64,000 nt of DNA from Pseudomonadota bacterium (GCA_023417315.1 JAEZFW010000049.1:62001-126000); one strand, 5' to 3'. Positions 25,557 to 35,616 are shown, counted from the stretch's first letter. The notes: generated by a model from the sequence alone, not told the origin. Translations and numbers: made by a program.

Positions 25557-27070
25557 ACGCGGGCGCCGCTCAGGTCACGCAGGCTCCGCAGGCGCCTCTG
25601 TCCAACATCGTTGCGACCGACGCAGGCGCGCGCGCGTGGGTTGCACTCACCACCATCGCGTGGGTTATAGGTGTCTTCCTCCTGTTCTGGCCCACGACGA
25701 GGTCTTTGATGGTGGGTTGGGAGAACGCCGTCGACCGCACGTACACGCACGGGTACTTGATCCTTGCTATCTGCGTGTGGCTCTTGTGGCGAGCGCGATC
25801 ACGACTCGATGCAGGCGAAGCTCAGTTCTCGATCTGGGGCGCGGTCGCGCTCATTGTGGGCGCTCTCGTCTGGTTGATTGCGTGGCGGGCAGGACTGCAG
25901 ATCGTGCATCAGGCACTGATTCCGCTTCTGATCTCAGCGTCCGTCCTGGCCTGCCTAGGCTGGGCAGTGATGCGAAGCGTCTGGCTGCCGATCGGTTATC
26001 TTTACTTCGCCATCCCAATCTGGGACGCAATCAATCCTGCGCTCCAATGGATTTCGGTCTTCGCGGTCCGCGGTCTGCTGCGTCTCGTGGGAATACCGGC
26101 GTACTTTGCTGAGAACACCTTTCAGATTCCCGCGGGCGCGTTCGAGATCGCTGACGGATGCAGCGGGCTGCACTTTTTCATCGTGGGAGTCGCGATCGCC
26201 ATTCTCTACGGAGAGGTGAACCGCGACACGCTCCGAACTCGCGCCAAGCTTGTGGCATTCGCCGCGCTGTTGGCGATGGCGACGAATTGGGTGCGCATTC
26301 TGATCATCGTGCTCGCAGGCCATATGACCGATATGCAGCACTACCTCGTCGCCGGCGAACATTACACCTTCGGCTGGTTCATGTTCGCGGGCGCCATGCT
26401 TCTGTTCTTTCTCGTAGTGCGCCGATGGCCGCTTAGCGATACGCAGGAGGTCGGCGCGAGCGGCAGCTCGACTTTCGATCGTCCAAGGTTCTTCGGGCGC
26501 GCGCTCGCGACGCTTGCGCTGCTTGCGTTGGTCCCAACATGGAACGTGCTCGATGCGCGTGGCGCCGTGAATGCGGCTGCACATGCGATGCCGGAGGTCG
26601 AATCCTGGCGGCGCACGGATGCTCCCTCGTCGTGGAATCCGATCTTTGCCAACGCAGACGTCGAGGCGATCGCGAGATTCGAAACGGCAACTGCAAGCGT
26701 CGATCTGTACATGGCCACCTATCTCGTGCAGCGACAGGGCAAGGAGGTCTCCGGATACGGCACCTCGATCTTGGGCGGGTCATCGAGAGCCGTGTCGAGC
26801 GCTCGTCCGGTCGACAGCCGATGGAATGAGCAGCATGCACTCGACTCGCGCGGCGAAGAATGGTTGTTCAGATTCTCTTACAGAATCGACGAGCACTGGT
26901 TCACCTCTGCCTTGCGTGCGCAGCTCGCGTATGGCGTTGCTTCATTGTTCGGGGCGCCGCTGTCTTCCGTCGTCGTCATGCGTACCCCCTGCAGTGGCGA
27001 TTGCGAGTCCGCGCGCGCTGTCTTAGAAGATTTTGTGCAGGCGAGCGGATCGCTAAAGGAGTTGCCGTGA
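25553..27070 (+). CDS. xrtA: Exosortase A with fused EpsI domain
   Basis: A 505-residue fusion. Residues 1-295 are the polytopic XrtA transpeptidase-like part with the catalytic triad Cys203 (FEIADGCSGLHF), Arg248 (NWVRI) and His270 (VAGEHYTFGW), which cleaves PEP-CTERM sorting signals at the membrane. Residues about 310-505 form the periplasmic EpsI domain (VESWRRTDAPSSWNP onward). The TTG at 25553 overlaps the prsR stop, indicating coupling; no internal ATG would keep the full N-terminus. EpsI is often a separate gene in other loci. No PEP-CTERM substrate gene is seen in this window. Confidence 0.93.
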   Translation: MNAGAAQVTQAPQAPLSNIVATDAGARAWVALTTIAWVIGVFLLFWPTTRSLMVGWENAVDRTYTHGYLILAICVWLLWRARSRLDAGEAQFSIWGAVALIVGALVWLIAWRAGLQIVHQALIPLLISASVLACLGWAVMRSVWLPIGYLYFAIPIWDAINPALQWISVFAVRGLLRLVGIPAYFAENTFQIPAGAFEIADGCSGLHFFIVGVAIAILYGEVNRDTLRTRAKLVAFAALLAMATNWVRILIIVLAGHMTDMQHYLVAGEHYTFGWFMFAGAMLLFFLVVRRWPLSDTQEVGASGSSTFDRPRFFGRALATLALLALVPTWNVLDARGAVNAAAHAMPEVESWRRTDAPSSWNPIFANADVEAIARFETATASVDLYMATYLVQRQGKEVSGYGTSILGGSSRAVSSARPVDSRWNEQHALDSRGEEWLFRFSYRIDEHWFTSALRAQLAYGVASLFGAPLSSVVVMRTPCSGDCESARAVLEDFVQASGSLKELP

Positions 27071-29871
27071 ACGCAATTGTAAGGACAGCGATTGCGGCGC
27101 TCGCCTGCATCTGCATCTTCTTCATTGGCGGATGCGATCTGCTGCTCAGTCCCTCTCAGAGAGTAGAGCGAGCGCGAACGCATATCGCTCAGTCCGAGTA
27201 TCGAGCGGCCCTGGTCGAGCTCAAGAATGCCTTGAGCAAGGAGCCGCAGTCAGCCGAAGCACGGCTGCTGATCGCAGAAGTCGCGCTCTGGCTCGGCGAT
27301 GCGTCTTCCGCCGCTCGGGAGCTCGAGCGTGTGCCGCCCGAGCACGATCCCGCGGCGGCTTCGCAGCTCAGGGCGCGCATCGATCTCGCATTAGGACGCC
27401 ACAAGCAGGTGCTCGAGCAGACTGAGGACGCGGGCGGACCGATGGATCGCAAGTACGCGTTGCTCTACCGAGGGCGCGCGCTGCTCGGCTTGGGCGATCC
27501 CGTCGCTGCGCAAGCAACCCTGCGAGAAGCACTTGCGCTGGATGCGATGTTCGTTCCCGCGAGCGTCGCACTGGCAGACTCACTTGCCGCGCAAGGTCAA
27601 GTAGCAGAAGCGCTCGAGCTTTCAGGGCGTCTCGTGCGCGACCATTCGAATTCCGCCGCAGCGTGGTTCGCTCACGGCAGACTGCTCGCTCGAAGTGACG
27701 CGACAGCGGCACGCGAAGCGCTCGCGCGAGCGCGTGAGCTGAGCGCGAAACAGCTCGATGTGACAACGCAGGTGGAGCTGGTCGCCGCTTTGACTGAGCT
27801 TCAGCTCAGCGCAGGGCTCATCAAGGAAGCCCGCGAGAGCAGCAGCGCACTTGACCGACTTGCACCTGGCTCGCCCATCGCGCTGCTGATGTCGAGCCGG
27901 CTCGCTATGGCCGAGAACGACTACTCGACAGCATCCGCGGAGTTGCGGCGCGTGGTCAATGCGGCACCACGTTTTGCTCAGGCGCGCTTCTTGTTGGGTG
28001 CAGCCCTGTTCGCGCAAGGCAATCTCGAGCAAGCGAGCCAAGAGCTCTCGAGCGTCGTCGCGCAGGCGCCTGAGTTGGTCGAGGCGCGTCAATTGCTCGC
28101 TCAGGTGCGGATGCGATTGAACGACCCCGATGGAGCGCTGCGCGTCCTCGTCCCTGCGCTCGAGTCAGAACCCGACAGCGTCACGGGTGTCCACGCATTG
28201 CTCGGTGCAGCGCGCGCGCAGCTCAGCTCATCGGGCCGGGCGATCGAGGTGCTAGAACAAGAGCTCTCCAAGAATCCGAACAACTCGGCTCTGCAGGTCG
28301 AGTTGGCTGGCGCGTATCTGCAGGGCGGCGCGAGTCGCCAAGCACTGGACCTTCTTCGTACACGCGATGCACAAGACTTGGACGCACGCGGAGCTGCGAT
28401 CCTGTTGCAGTCGCTCTCGGACGTGGAGGGACCCGCTGCCGCGAGATTGCGCGCAGAGAATCTGCTTTCGCTGCGAGCCAACGATCCCAGAATCGTCAGC
28501 GTCGCCTCTGCGTTCCTCGCGCACATCGGCGATGTGGAGGCGGCACGGGCTCATCTCGCGCGCGCGCTCAAGACCTCTCCAGCATCCTCGGAGTTGCGTC
28601 TGACGCTTGCGAGGTTGGAGTGGCACCTGGGGGCCCGCAATGCAGCTCGGGAGATGCTCGAGACGCTGCTGGCGCGGGACCCACAGAATGAGGACGCGCG
28701 CCTGATGCTGGCCGAGCTCAATCTCGCAATGGGTAACACGCAGGCAGGCGAGAAGGAGCTGGAGCAGTTGAGGACGGATGACGAGCGCGCGGTACAACCC
28801 CGCCTGCTGCTGGCACGAGTCGCTCTGGCCCGCAACGAGGTCAGACGCGCCGAAGGATTGATCAATGAGGTATTGCAGAAGCGCGAGCGCGATCACGTCG
28901 CACATGCGACTGCTGCCGGGCTCTATCTCGCTCATGGTCGATACGCGCAGGCGATTCCTCTATATCGTCGCGTCGTGGAGTTGAATGCGAGCGATGTGAG
29001 TAGTTGGATGCAACTCGGGCGGGCGCAACTTGCGCTCGGCGAGCATGCTGCAGCTCGCGAGTCGCTCGAGCGGGCGCGCTCGCTGCGGCCAGGCTGGCCG
29101 GCAGCAGAGGGAGCGCTCGCGTTCTTGGATCTGCAAACGGGACAGGTCGATGCTGCACTCGCGCGGGTCAAGGAGCTCAAAGCACAGCGTCCTAAGGACG
29201 CTGATGTTCTGATGCTGGAAGGCCAGGTATATGCCTCGCTCCGACGCTATGGAGAGGCGTCCGCTGCATTTGATCAAGCGATGAGCATCCGGCCTGCGCG
29301 CGCGCTCGCTCTGAGTGCGTATCAGACGCGCATCGCGGCTCAACATTCGGAGCCCGCCCAGCCTCTCGAGCGCTGGCTGACTCAGCAGCCCGACGACTTA
29401 GGCGTACGCAACTTACTCGCAGATGCGTACATGAGGGCAGGTGTCAACGATCGCGCGATCGCGCAATATGAGCTCATCCTGCAACGAGAGCCCAAGCACG
29501 CCGCGACGCTCAATAATCTCGCGTGGCTGTATCACGAGCGCAATGACAGCCGCGCCCTGCAGCTCGCGCGTCGTGCTCATGCCGCGGCGCCGAATTCGCC
29601 CGCCGTGATCGATACGCTAGGCTGGATTCTGGTCGCGACAGGTGAGTTGGATGAAGGCCTTCAGCTGCTCGAGCGAGCTTCTCAGCTTGCAAGCAACAGC
29701 CCGGAGATCGGTTATCACTACGCGTTCGCGTTGTCACGAGCGGGCTCGACACAGGACGCGCGGCAACGTCTCGAGCAATTGTTACGCGAGCATGAGGACT
29801 TTCCAACACGAACCGAGGCGGAGCGCCTGCTGTCTAGACTGACGGGCAGTGCAACGAGCGGCGTGCAGTAG
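27067..29871 (+). CDS. prsT: PEP-CTERM system TPR lipoprotein PrsT
   Basis: A 934-residue protein starting at GTG 27067, overlapping the xrtA stop. The signal sequence ends in a lipobox, FIGGC, so it is a periplasmic or outer-membrane lipoprotein. The rest is a long row of 34-residue TPR units (for example SEYRAALVELKNALSKEP, HGRYAQAIPLYRRVVELN, HAATLNNLAWLYHERND). PrsT is found only with XrtA loci and probably scaffolds export or polymerisation; its partner is unknown. An in-frame extension to 26860 overlaps xrtA and is rejected. Confidence 0.92.
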   Translation: MNAIVRTAIAALACICIFFIGGCDLLLSPSQRVERARTHIAQSEYRAALVELKNALSKEPQSAEARLLIAEVALWLGDASSAARELERVPPEHDPAAASQLRARIDLALGRHKQVLEQTEDAGGPMDRKYALLYRGRALLGLGDPVAAQATLREALALDAMFVPASVALADSLAAQGQVAEALELSGRLVRDHSNSAAAWFAHGRLLARSDATAAREALARARELSAKQLDVTTQVELVAALTELQLSAGLIKEARESSSALDRLAPGSPIALLMSSRLAMAENDYSTASAELRRVVNAAPRFAQARFLLGAALFAQGNLEQASQELSSVVAQAPELVEARQLLAQVRMRLNDPDGALRVLVPALESEPDSVTGVHALLGAARAQLSSSGRAIEVLEQELSKNPNNSALQVELAGAYLQGGASRQALDLLRTRDAQDLDARGAAILLQSLSDVEGPAAARLRAENLLSLRANDPRIVSVASAFLAHIGDVEAARAHLARALKTSPASSELRLTLARLEWHLGARNAAREMLETLLARDPQNEDARLMLAELNLAMGNTQAGEKELEQLRTDDERAVQPRLLLARVALARNEVRRAEGLINEVLQKRERDHVAHATAAGLYLAHGRYAQAIPLYRRVVELNASDVSSWMQLGRAQLALGEHAAARESLERARSLRPGWPAAEGALAFLDLQTGQVDAALARVKELKAQRPKDADVLMLEGQVYASLRRYGEASAAFDQAMSIRPARALALSAYQTRIAAQHSEPAQPLERWLTQQPDDLGVRNLLADAYMRAGVNDRAIAQYELILQREPKHAATLNNLAWLYHERNDSRALQLARRAHAAAPNSPAVIDTLGWILVATGELDEGLQLLERASQLASNSPEIGYHYAFALSRAGSTQDARQRLEQLLREHEDFPTRTEAERLLSRLTGSATSGVQ

Positions 29872-30065
29872 AGACTGCAAAGTTTTTCGACACTTGGTTT
29901 TCTCGACACGTGGCAAACCTTAGATCTCGTCACGCTTTGCGGAGGCAATCCATGGGTTTCCGATGGTTTCTGCTAAGCTTGCGCGCGATTGGTCACAGAG
30001 TTCCCATCGCCGACGTTTGCCAGCGCAGACCGTCGAGTCGTCTATCCGATACAGGCCCTGGTTCG

Positions 30066-30713
30066 ATGTATTTCCGTTCACGTATTTGGATCGTGCTGTT
30101 GACTGGTCTGTGGGCGTGCGCCGGCTCAGCACAAGACGCGCAGCGCCCGCCGCAGGCGCCGCCGGCAGCAGGGCCGGCCCAGGCCGAGGCTCCAGCGCAG
30201 CAGACCGTGGGTTCAAACTACCTGATCGGGCCGGGCGATACGGTGCAAGTGTTCGTGTGGAGAAATCCCGAGCTCACGGCGACGGTGCCTGTGCGGCCGG
30301 ATGGCAAGATCACGACACCGCTCGTTCAAGACATGGTTGCGGTTGGCAAGACACCTTCGCAGTTGTCACGCGACATCGAAACGGTGCTCGCCGAGTTCAT
30401 CCGCTCGCCCCAAGTGAATGTGATCGTCACCAATCCGGTTAGTACTTTCAGCCAAGTGAAAGTGATCGGCCAGGTGGCTAATCCTCAGTCGCTGCCATAT
30501 AGAGAAGGTATGCGCGTGCTGGACGCGGTGCTCGCGGCTGGAGGTCTTGCCGAATTCGCTGCCGGAAATCGCGCGAAGATCGTGCGCAAGCAGGGCAGCA
30601 AGGAAGTGGAGCTTCGTGTCCGGCTTGCAGATCTCGTCAATCGCGGCGACATGAAGCAGAACCTAGAGCTCCAGCCCGGCGATGTGCTCGTCGTGCCCGA
30701 GTCGTTCTTCTGA
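30066..30713 (+). CDS. XrtA-system polysaccharide export protein (Wza-like)
   Basis: The 215-residue product has a signal region ending WACAGSAQ, a Pro/Gln/Ala-rich linker, and the Wza poly-export domain (NYLIGPGDTVQVFVW, then VPVRPDGKITTPLVQDM) followed by one SLBB domain (VIGQVANPQSLPYREGMRVLDA). It would form the outer-membrane/periplasmic export channel. ATG 30066 places the signal peptide directly at the N-terminus; the frame is open upstream to 29910 with arginine-rich, non-signal sequence. It starts the export block of the locus, 12 bp before the chain-length gene. Confidence 0.9.
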   Translation: MYFRSRIWIVLLTGLWACAGSAQDAQRPPQAPPAAGPAQAEAPAQQTVGSNYLIGPGDTVQVFVWRNPELTATVPVRPDGKITTPLVQDMVAVGKTPSQLSRDIETVLAEFIRSPQVNVIVTNPVSTFSQVKVIGQVANPQSLPYREGMRVLDAVLAAGGLAEFAAGNRAKIVRKQGSKEVELRVRLADLVNRGDMKQNLELQPGDVLVVPESFF

Positions 30714-30725
30714 TCTCGAGTTGCC

Positions 30726-32330
30726 ATGCAGGAAGTCATCGGAAAAGTTCTGGACGATCTGCGCAGTGCCTGGCGGTTCCGTCGACATGCCTTGATTGCC
30801 GCGTGGGCGGTCTGCCTGTTGGGCTGGACCGTCGTCTATCTCATCCCTGACACCTACGAAGCTTATGCGCGCGTGAACGTCGATACGCGTACGGCGCTCA
30901 GTAACGTGCTGGACGGTCAGGTGATACGGCAAGACTTCGAATCGCAACTGAACCTCATTCGTCAGGCACTCCTCGGTCGCACCAATCTTGAGCACGTGGC
31001 CGAGCAGGTGGGCGTGGACTTGACTGCGCTGCCGGCGGCAGAGAGAGACGCGATGTTGAGAGGGCTTGCTGAGAGCATCGACATCTCGTTGGAGCCGGCT
31101 ACGAACCGCGATCCGCGCATTCCGAATACGCTCTATCGGATCACAATGCGCGATTCGGATCGCGCAAAAGCGCTGAAGGTCGTGGATGTGCTGTTGAATT
31201 CATTCGTTGAAGGCACGATGGGCTCGGATCGAATGGGCACGGCCACCGCGCAGCGATTCTTGCGCGAGCAACTGGCCGAATACGGTAAGCGACTTGCGGA
31301 AGCGGAAGCGCAACTAGCCGCATTCAAGAAGAATAACGTCGGTCTCGTACCGGGCGATCAGGGCGACTACTTCCAGCGGCTGAATTCGCAGATTCAGGCC
31401 GCCGAGCAGATCGAGGCGCAACTCATCGTGGCGACGAGCCGGCGCGATGAGCTGCAGCGTCAGCTGCGTGGTGAATCGCCATTCGTGCCGACTGATGCCG
31501 CCGCGGGCGCGCGTCAGGGCGGGCCAAATGCTCCGGCCGACACCGCGACTCGAATCCAAGAGGCGCAAGCTCGCTTGGACGATATGCTGCTGCGCTACAC
31601 GGAGAAGCATCCGGATGTGGTCGCACTGCGCGAGACGCTGGACCAATTGCGCGAGCGGCAGCAGGAGGAGTTGGCGGCCCTGAAGCGAGGTGACGCGGGA
31701 GCTGCTGCAATCGCGCGCGCTCAGACGAATCCGGTCTACCAGAACATCCAGTTGCAACTGAATCAGGTCGAAGTCGAGATTGCAGCACTTCGCTCGCAGC
31801 TTGCCGATCGCCGCCGCAACGAGGCGGAGTTGCGCCGTCTAGTCGATACCGTGCCGGAGGTCGAAGCGCAATACGCGCGCCTCACGCGCGACTATGATGT
31901 CACGAAAGCTCAGTACAACTCGCTGCTCGAGCGCTTGGAGCGAGCTCGCTTGTCTAGCGATGCCGAGCAAACAGGCACCGTGAAGTTCAACATCGTCGAT
32001 CCGCCCATCGCAGCCTTCAAACCGATCTTCCCGAACCGGCCCCTGCTCCTGTTCGCGGTCTTCTTCCTTGGGATCGCCGCCGGTGCGGGCGTGGCGTTCC
32101 TGATGCATCTTACGAGACCCGTGTTCTCGACTTCGCGCTCGCTGGCCGAGATCACGGGTCTGCCTGTTCTCGGAACCGTCACTCGCGGATGGGTGCAGCG
32201 TTATAGAGCGGACATGCGCAGCGGTGTTTGGCGCTACTCGGCGGCGTCTGCGCTGTTGTTTGTGATGTTCATCGCGGTCGTGGTGGCTCAACAACCTGTA
32301 TCACGCATGCTGCGTCAGATGCTGAGCTAA
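30726..32330 (+). CDS. XrtA-system chain-length determinant protein
   Basis: A 534-residue Wzz/GumC-type protein of the exosortase A subgroup. Two membrane helices lie at about residues 20-40 and 430-455, with a coiled-coil periplasmic part (residues 170-400, rich in Glu/Gln/Arg) that includes EKHPDVVALRETLDQL and the SLLERLERARLSSD segment before the second helix. It pairs with the tyrosine autokinase encoded 11 bp downstream, forming a split BY-kinase. A third helix near the C-terminus is present. It is longer and different from the Wzz at 465. Confidence 0.92.
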   Translation: MQEVIGKVLDDLRSAWRFRRHALIAAWAVCLLGWTVVYLIPDTYEAYARVNVDTRTALSNVLDGQVIRQDFESQLNLIRQALLGRTNLEHVAEQVGVDLTALPAAERDAMLRGLAESIDISLEPATNRDPRIPNTLYRITMRDSDRAKALKVVDVLLNSFVEGTMGSDRMGTATAQRFLREQLAEYGKRLAEAEAQLAAFKKNNVGLVPGDQGDYFQRLNSQIQAAEQIEAQLIVATSRRDELQRQLRGESPFVPTDAAAGARQGGPNAPADTATRIQEAQARLDDMLLRYTEKHPDVVALRETLDQLRERQQEELAALKRGDAGAAAIARAQTNPVYQNIQLQLNQVEVEIAALRSQLADRRRNEAELRRLVDTVPEVEAQYARLTRDYDVTKAQYNSLLERLERARLSSDAEQTGTVKFNIVDPPIAAFKPIFPNRPLLLFAVFFLGIAAGAGVAFLMHLTRPVFSTSRSLAEITGLPVLGTVTRGWVQRYRADMRSGVWRYSAASALLFVMFIAVVVAQQPVSRMLRQMLS

Positions 32331-32341
32331 GCGAGATAGCA

Positions 32342-33223
32342 ATGAGTCTAGTAGAGCGGGCTTTGAAGAAGATGCAGGCAGCGCGTCCGGAACCAGCGCA
32401 GCCTACTGGTACGACGACGCCGGTCCGCATTCCCATCGCGCCGAAGAGCGAGCCGGCGCAGACGCCAGCTCCCACGCGCATCCTGCATATCGACCGCGAT
32501 GCGCTTCGCGCAGCGGGTGTGCTGCTGCCTGCGGAAGAGGAGCATCTTTCCTCGCAGGAATACAGACAGATCAAGCGACCGTTGATCGCCAATGCGCTCG
32601 GCAGAGGTGTACCGCAGCTCGCAAATGGACACTTGATCATGCTCGCGAGTGCGTTGCCGGGAGACGGCAAGACATTCACGAGCATCAACCTGGCACTTTC
32701 CCTCGCGCTCGAGAAAGACATGAGGACGTTGCTCGTCGATGCTGATGTCGCGAAACCTCATATCAGCCGGATTCTCGGCGTGCGGGACGAACCCGGTCTG
32801 CTCGATGTGCTGCGCGACGAACGCACGGATGTCGAGTCGCTCATCTTGCCGACGGACATACCGGGGCTGAGTGTGTTGCCAGCAGGGCGGCCCTCAGACA
32901 CGGCAACGGAATTGCTTGCGAGTGCGCGCATGGAAGCTCTCGTTGCGCAGATTGGCGCGCGCGATTCGAATCGCATCGTGCTCTTCGATTCACCACCGCT
33001 GCTGTTGACGACGGAGTCGCGTGCGCTCGCCGGCGTCGTGGGTCAGATCGTGTTGGTCGTGCGTGCAGGTGTGACGCCTCAGCAAGCCGTTTTCGATTCA
33101 CTGGAACTTCTGGGCGATGGCAAATCCATCGGACTCGTGTTGAATCAGTCCGATGAAGGCCGTCGCTCCAGCTACTATGGATACTATGGTCAGCCCGAAG
33201 GAACGGCGAATACCGCCGCATGA
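32342..33223 (+). CDS. XrtA-associated tyrosine autokinase
   Basis: A 293-residue BY-kinase cytoplasmic domain. The Walker A is ALPGDGKTF (Lys110), Walker A' is TLLVDADV, and Walker B is IVLFDSPPLL. The C-terminus has the tyrosine-rich tail SSYYGYYG, the autophosphorylation cluster that cycles during polymer export. About 90 residues precede the ATPase fold, including a conserved SLVERALKKMQAA start. ATG 32342 is chosen because the earlier frame overlaps the chain-length gene. It would need the upstream chain-length protein as activator. Confidence 0.93.
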   Translation: MSLVERALKKMQAARPEPAQPTGTTTPVRIPIAPKSEPAQTPAPTRILHIDRDALRAAGVLLPAEEEHLSSQEYRQIKRPLIANALGRGVPQLANGHLIMLASALPGDGKTFTSINLALSLALEKDMRTLLVDADVAKPHISRILGVRDEPGLLDVLRDERTDVESLILPTDIPGLSVLPAGRPSDTATELLASARMEALVAQIGARDSNRIVLFDSPPLLLTTESRALAGVVGQIVLVVRAGVTPQQAVFDSLELLGDGKSIGLVLNQSDEGRRSSYYGYYGQPEGTANTAA

Positions 33224-33302
33224 GCTGACCTTCACAGTGCCCGAAGCAGCGTCCGGATCCACTATTTCGGCAGGGCGCAGTCAATAAGAACGAGAGAAAT
33301 CG

Positions 33303-34595
33303 ATGCAGTGTCTTTCGCGCATTATGCTCGGCGCGGCCACGCTATTAGCCGCCTCGTACACGCAGCCTATCGCGGCTGCTGTCGACTACGCGTTGGAAGC
33401 GGGCGTCGGCCATTCGGACAACATCAGGCGAGTAGCGGACGAAGAAATCGAGGAGACGATTGCGACGGCGGGTGTTGATCTCAGCTGGACTGAAACGCGG
33501 TCGCGCCTGACCGCCGACGTCAACGTAAACGTCGACTATTTCGAGTATCTCGACGATACCTTCGATAGCGACGTGGTTGGCACCGCGGATGGCACCTTGC
33601 TCTTCGGGATCATCCCGGAGCGATTCATCTGGCTGCTGCAAGATTCTTTTGGCCAAGTCATCTCGGACCCGTTCGCACCTGTTACACCCGAAACTCGTGA
33701 GAACGTGAACTATCTGACGACTGGACCGGACCTCACTGTACGGTTTGGGGGCACTGGTTTCGCTCGGGTTCTCGGCCGCTATTCGCTTACTGACTATGAA
33801 CGCAGTCCTTTCGATAGCGAGCGTGCCGCCGGAGGCATCGGGTTCGGGCGCCGAATCTCTGCCGGGAACGAACTATCCTTGAACGGGCTCATCGAGAGCA
33901 TCGACTTCGACGATCCGACGATCGTGGATTTCGACCGAGAAAACGTATTCGCCAGATATCTGCTCGAAGGCTCTCGTACCGATATCTCGATCGAGCTCGG
34001 CTACACGTGGCTCGAACGTCAAGATGGCCTCGAGTCGGATGGTGAGCTTATTCGGGTGGAGTTGAGCCGAAGGGTATCCGACGCATCGACCGTCTCGCTT
34101 ACGGCGGGATCGCAGCTCACAGATGCGAGCGATGCGATGCGGACTTCGATCGAAGGACCTGCTGTCGGCGGCCACACGGGTGTGATCTCGACCGGAGAGC
34201 CCTTCGACAATCAATTTGCCACTCTCACTTGGTCGTTCACTCGCAATCGCACCAATATGGGCTTGAGCGTCAGCCTGGAGCAAGACGAATTTCAGATCAA
34301 CCGAGAACTCGACCGTAGCGTCGTGATATGGGACGCCTCGTTCGATAGACGAATCTCGCGCGTGATGAGCGCGGGTTTGTTCGCTTCTCTTTCGGAAGAA
34401 GAGTTCGACACGACTGGTGCAAGCACGGAAGAGTTGCGCGCCGGAATCACATGCAGCTGGCAGTTCGGGCGTGCGACCGGCTTGCGATTGCAGCTTGAGC
34501 GGTTCGATCGCAGCGGTGACGAAAGCCTTGGCGAATTCGTCGAGCACCGAGCGTTCCTCACCCTTTTCTACAGTCCTGCCTCGTCAACTCAATGA
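33303..34595 (+). CDS. PEP-CTERM system-associated outer-membrane beta-barrel protein
   Basis: A 430-residue protein with a signal peptide ending ...TQPIAAA and a mature part composed of alternating hydrophobic beta strands with aromatic girdles (for example FIWLLQDSFGQVISDP, RTDISIELGYTWLERQ). This matches the putative outer-membrane protein usually encoded in XrtA loci after the kinase. It probably forms a barrel for polymer passage. In many loci a secretion-type ATPase gene stands next to it, but here its stop overlaps the deacetylase start directly. Confidence 0.85.
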   Translation: MQCLSRIMLGAATLLAASYTQPIAAAVDYALEAGVGHSDNIRRVADEEIEETIATAGVDLSWTETRSRLTADVNVNVDYFEYLDDTFDSDVVGTADGTLLFGIIPERFIWLLQDSFGQVISDPFAPVTPETRENVNYLTTGPDLTVRFGGTGFARVLGRYSLTDYERSPFDSERAAGGIGFGRRISAGNELSLNGLIESIDFDDPTIVDFDRENVFARYLLEGSRTDISIELGYTWLERQDGLESDGELIRVELSRRVSDASTVSLTAGSQLTDASDAMRTSIEGPAVGGHTGVISTGEPFDNQFATLTWSFTRNRTNMGLSVSLEQDEFQINRELDRSVVIWDASFDRRISRVMSAGLFASLSEEEFDTTGASTEELRAGITCSWQFGRATGLRLQLERFDRSGDESLGEFVEHRAFLTLFYSPASSTQ

Positions 34596-35482
34596 GCGCA
34601 CCTGACACGATTAACGCAATGACAGTGGACGTGGAAGATTACTTCCACGTCTCGGCGCTTGCTGAAGTGATCTCGCGGCGGGACTGGGATCGAATGGAAT
34701 ATCGTGCTGAAGCCAGCACCGAGCGCATCCTGCAGCTCTTCGAAAGCCGTGACGTGCGCGCCACCTTTTTCGTGCTCGGATGGGTCGCGCATCGCTCGAA
34801 GGCACTGATTCGCCGTATCCACGCTGCGGGACACGAAGTCGCGTGTCATGGTCTCACGCACGAGCTTGTCTACCATCAGACGCCGGAACAGTTTCGCAGC
34901 GAAACGGCCGAGTCGAAAGCGTTGCTCGAGGATACGATCGGCGCGCCGGTCATTGGATATCGCGCGGCGAGTTACTCCATTACTGCCCAATCGTTTTGGG
35001 CAATAGACATTCTCTGCGAACTCGGTTTCAAGTACGACTCCAGCATCTTCCCCATCGCGCACGACAGGTATGGCATTCCTGGCGCCTCGCGCGAGCCTGG
35101 TGTGCTGCGCAGTCAAGCCGATCGTTCGATCGTCGAGTTCCCGCTTTCAACGAAGAAACTCTTGGGTGCAACCGTTCCTGTTGCCGGAGGAGGCTACTTC
35201 CGTCTGCTTCCGTATTGGTTCACGAAATGGGCTCTGGGCTCGATCAACCGCGATGACGGATTGCCGTTCATCTTCTATCTACATCCATGGGAGGTCGATC
35301 CTGAGCAGCCGCGCTTCAACGCGAGCCGGTTGTCACGTTTCCGTCATTACACGAACCTGGACGTCTGCGAAAGTCGTCTATCTGCGCTCATCCGCGACTT
35401 TCGCTTCTCTACCGTACGCCACGTCCTAAGCTCCTTCCTGGAGCGACCAGCTGCCACAGCCGCACTGGCTGCGACAGTGTGA
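34592..35482 (+). CDS. XrtA-system polysaccharide deacetylase
   Basis: A 296-residue NodB-fold enzyme. The catalytic base and metal Asp are in MTVDVEDYFHV (motif 1), the zinc histidines in GHEVACHGLTHELV (H-x(3-5)-H), motif 3 in GYRAASYSI, and a C-terminal LPFIFYLHPWEVDPEQPR carries the last catalytic His. It lacks a signal peptide, as is usual for this subgroup. Start ATG 34592 overlaps the previous stop. It would remove acetyl groups from GlcNAc-type residues of the nascent polymer. A second deacetylase is at 51248. Confidence 0.92.
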   Translation: MSAPDTINAMTVDVEDYFHVSALAEVISRRDWDRMEYRAEASTERILQLFESRDVRATFFVLGWVAHRSKALIRRIHAAGHEVACHGLTHELVYHQTPEQFRSETAESKALLEDTIGAPVIGYRAASYSITAQSFWAIDILCELGFKYDSSIFPIAHDRYGIPGASREPGVLRSQADRSIVEFPLSTKKLLGATVPVAGGGYFRLLPYWFTKWALGSINRDDGLPFIFYLHPWEVDPEQPRFNASRLSRFRHYTNLDVCESRLSALIRDFRFSTVRHVLSSFLERPAATAALAATV

Positions 35483-35616
35483 TGCGCCTCACAAATGGGC
35501 GCGGGAGGCGATAGAGTTCGCCGTAGCTCGCGTACGATGCATACCGTTGGTTGAGCCGGTCGCGAAGGGCAGTTCGGCGGGATCACAATCATACAGACCC
35601 GGCCAACCGGCGTGAC

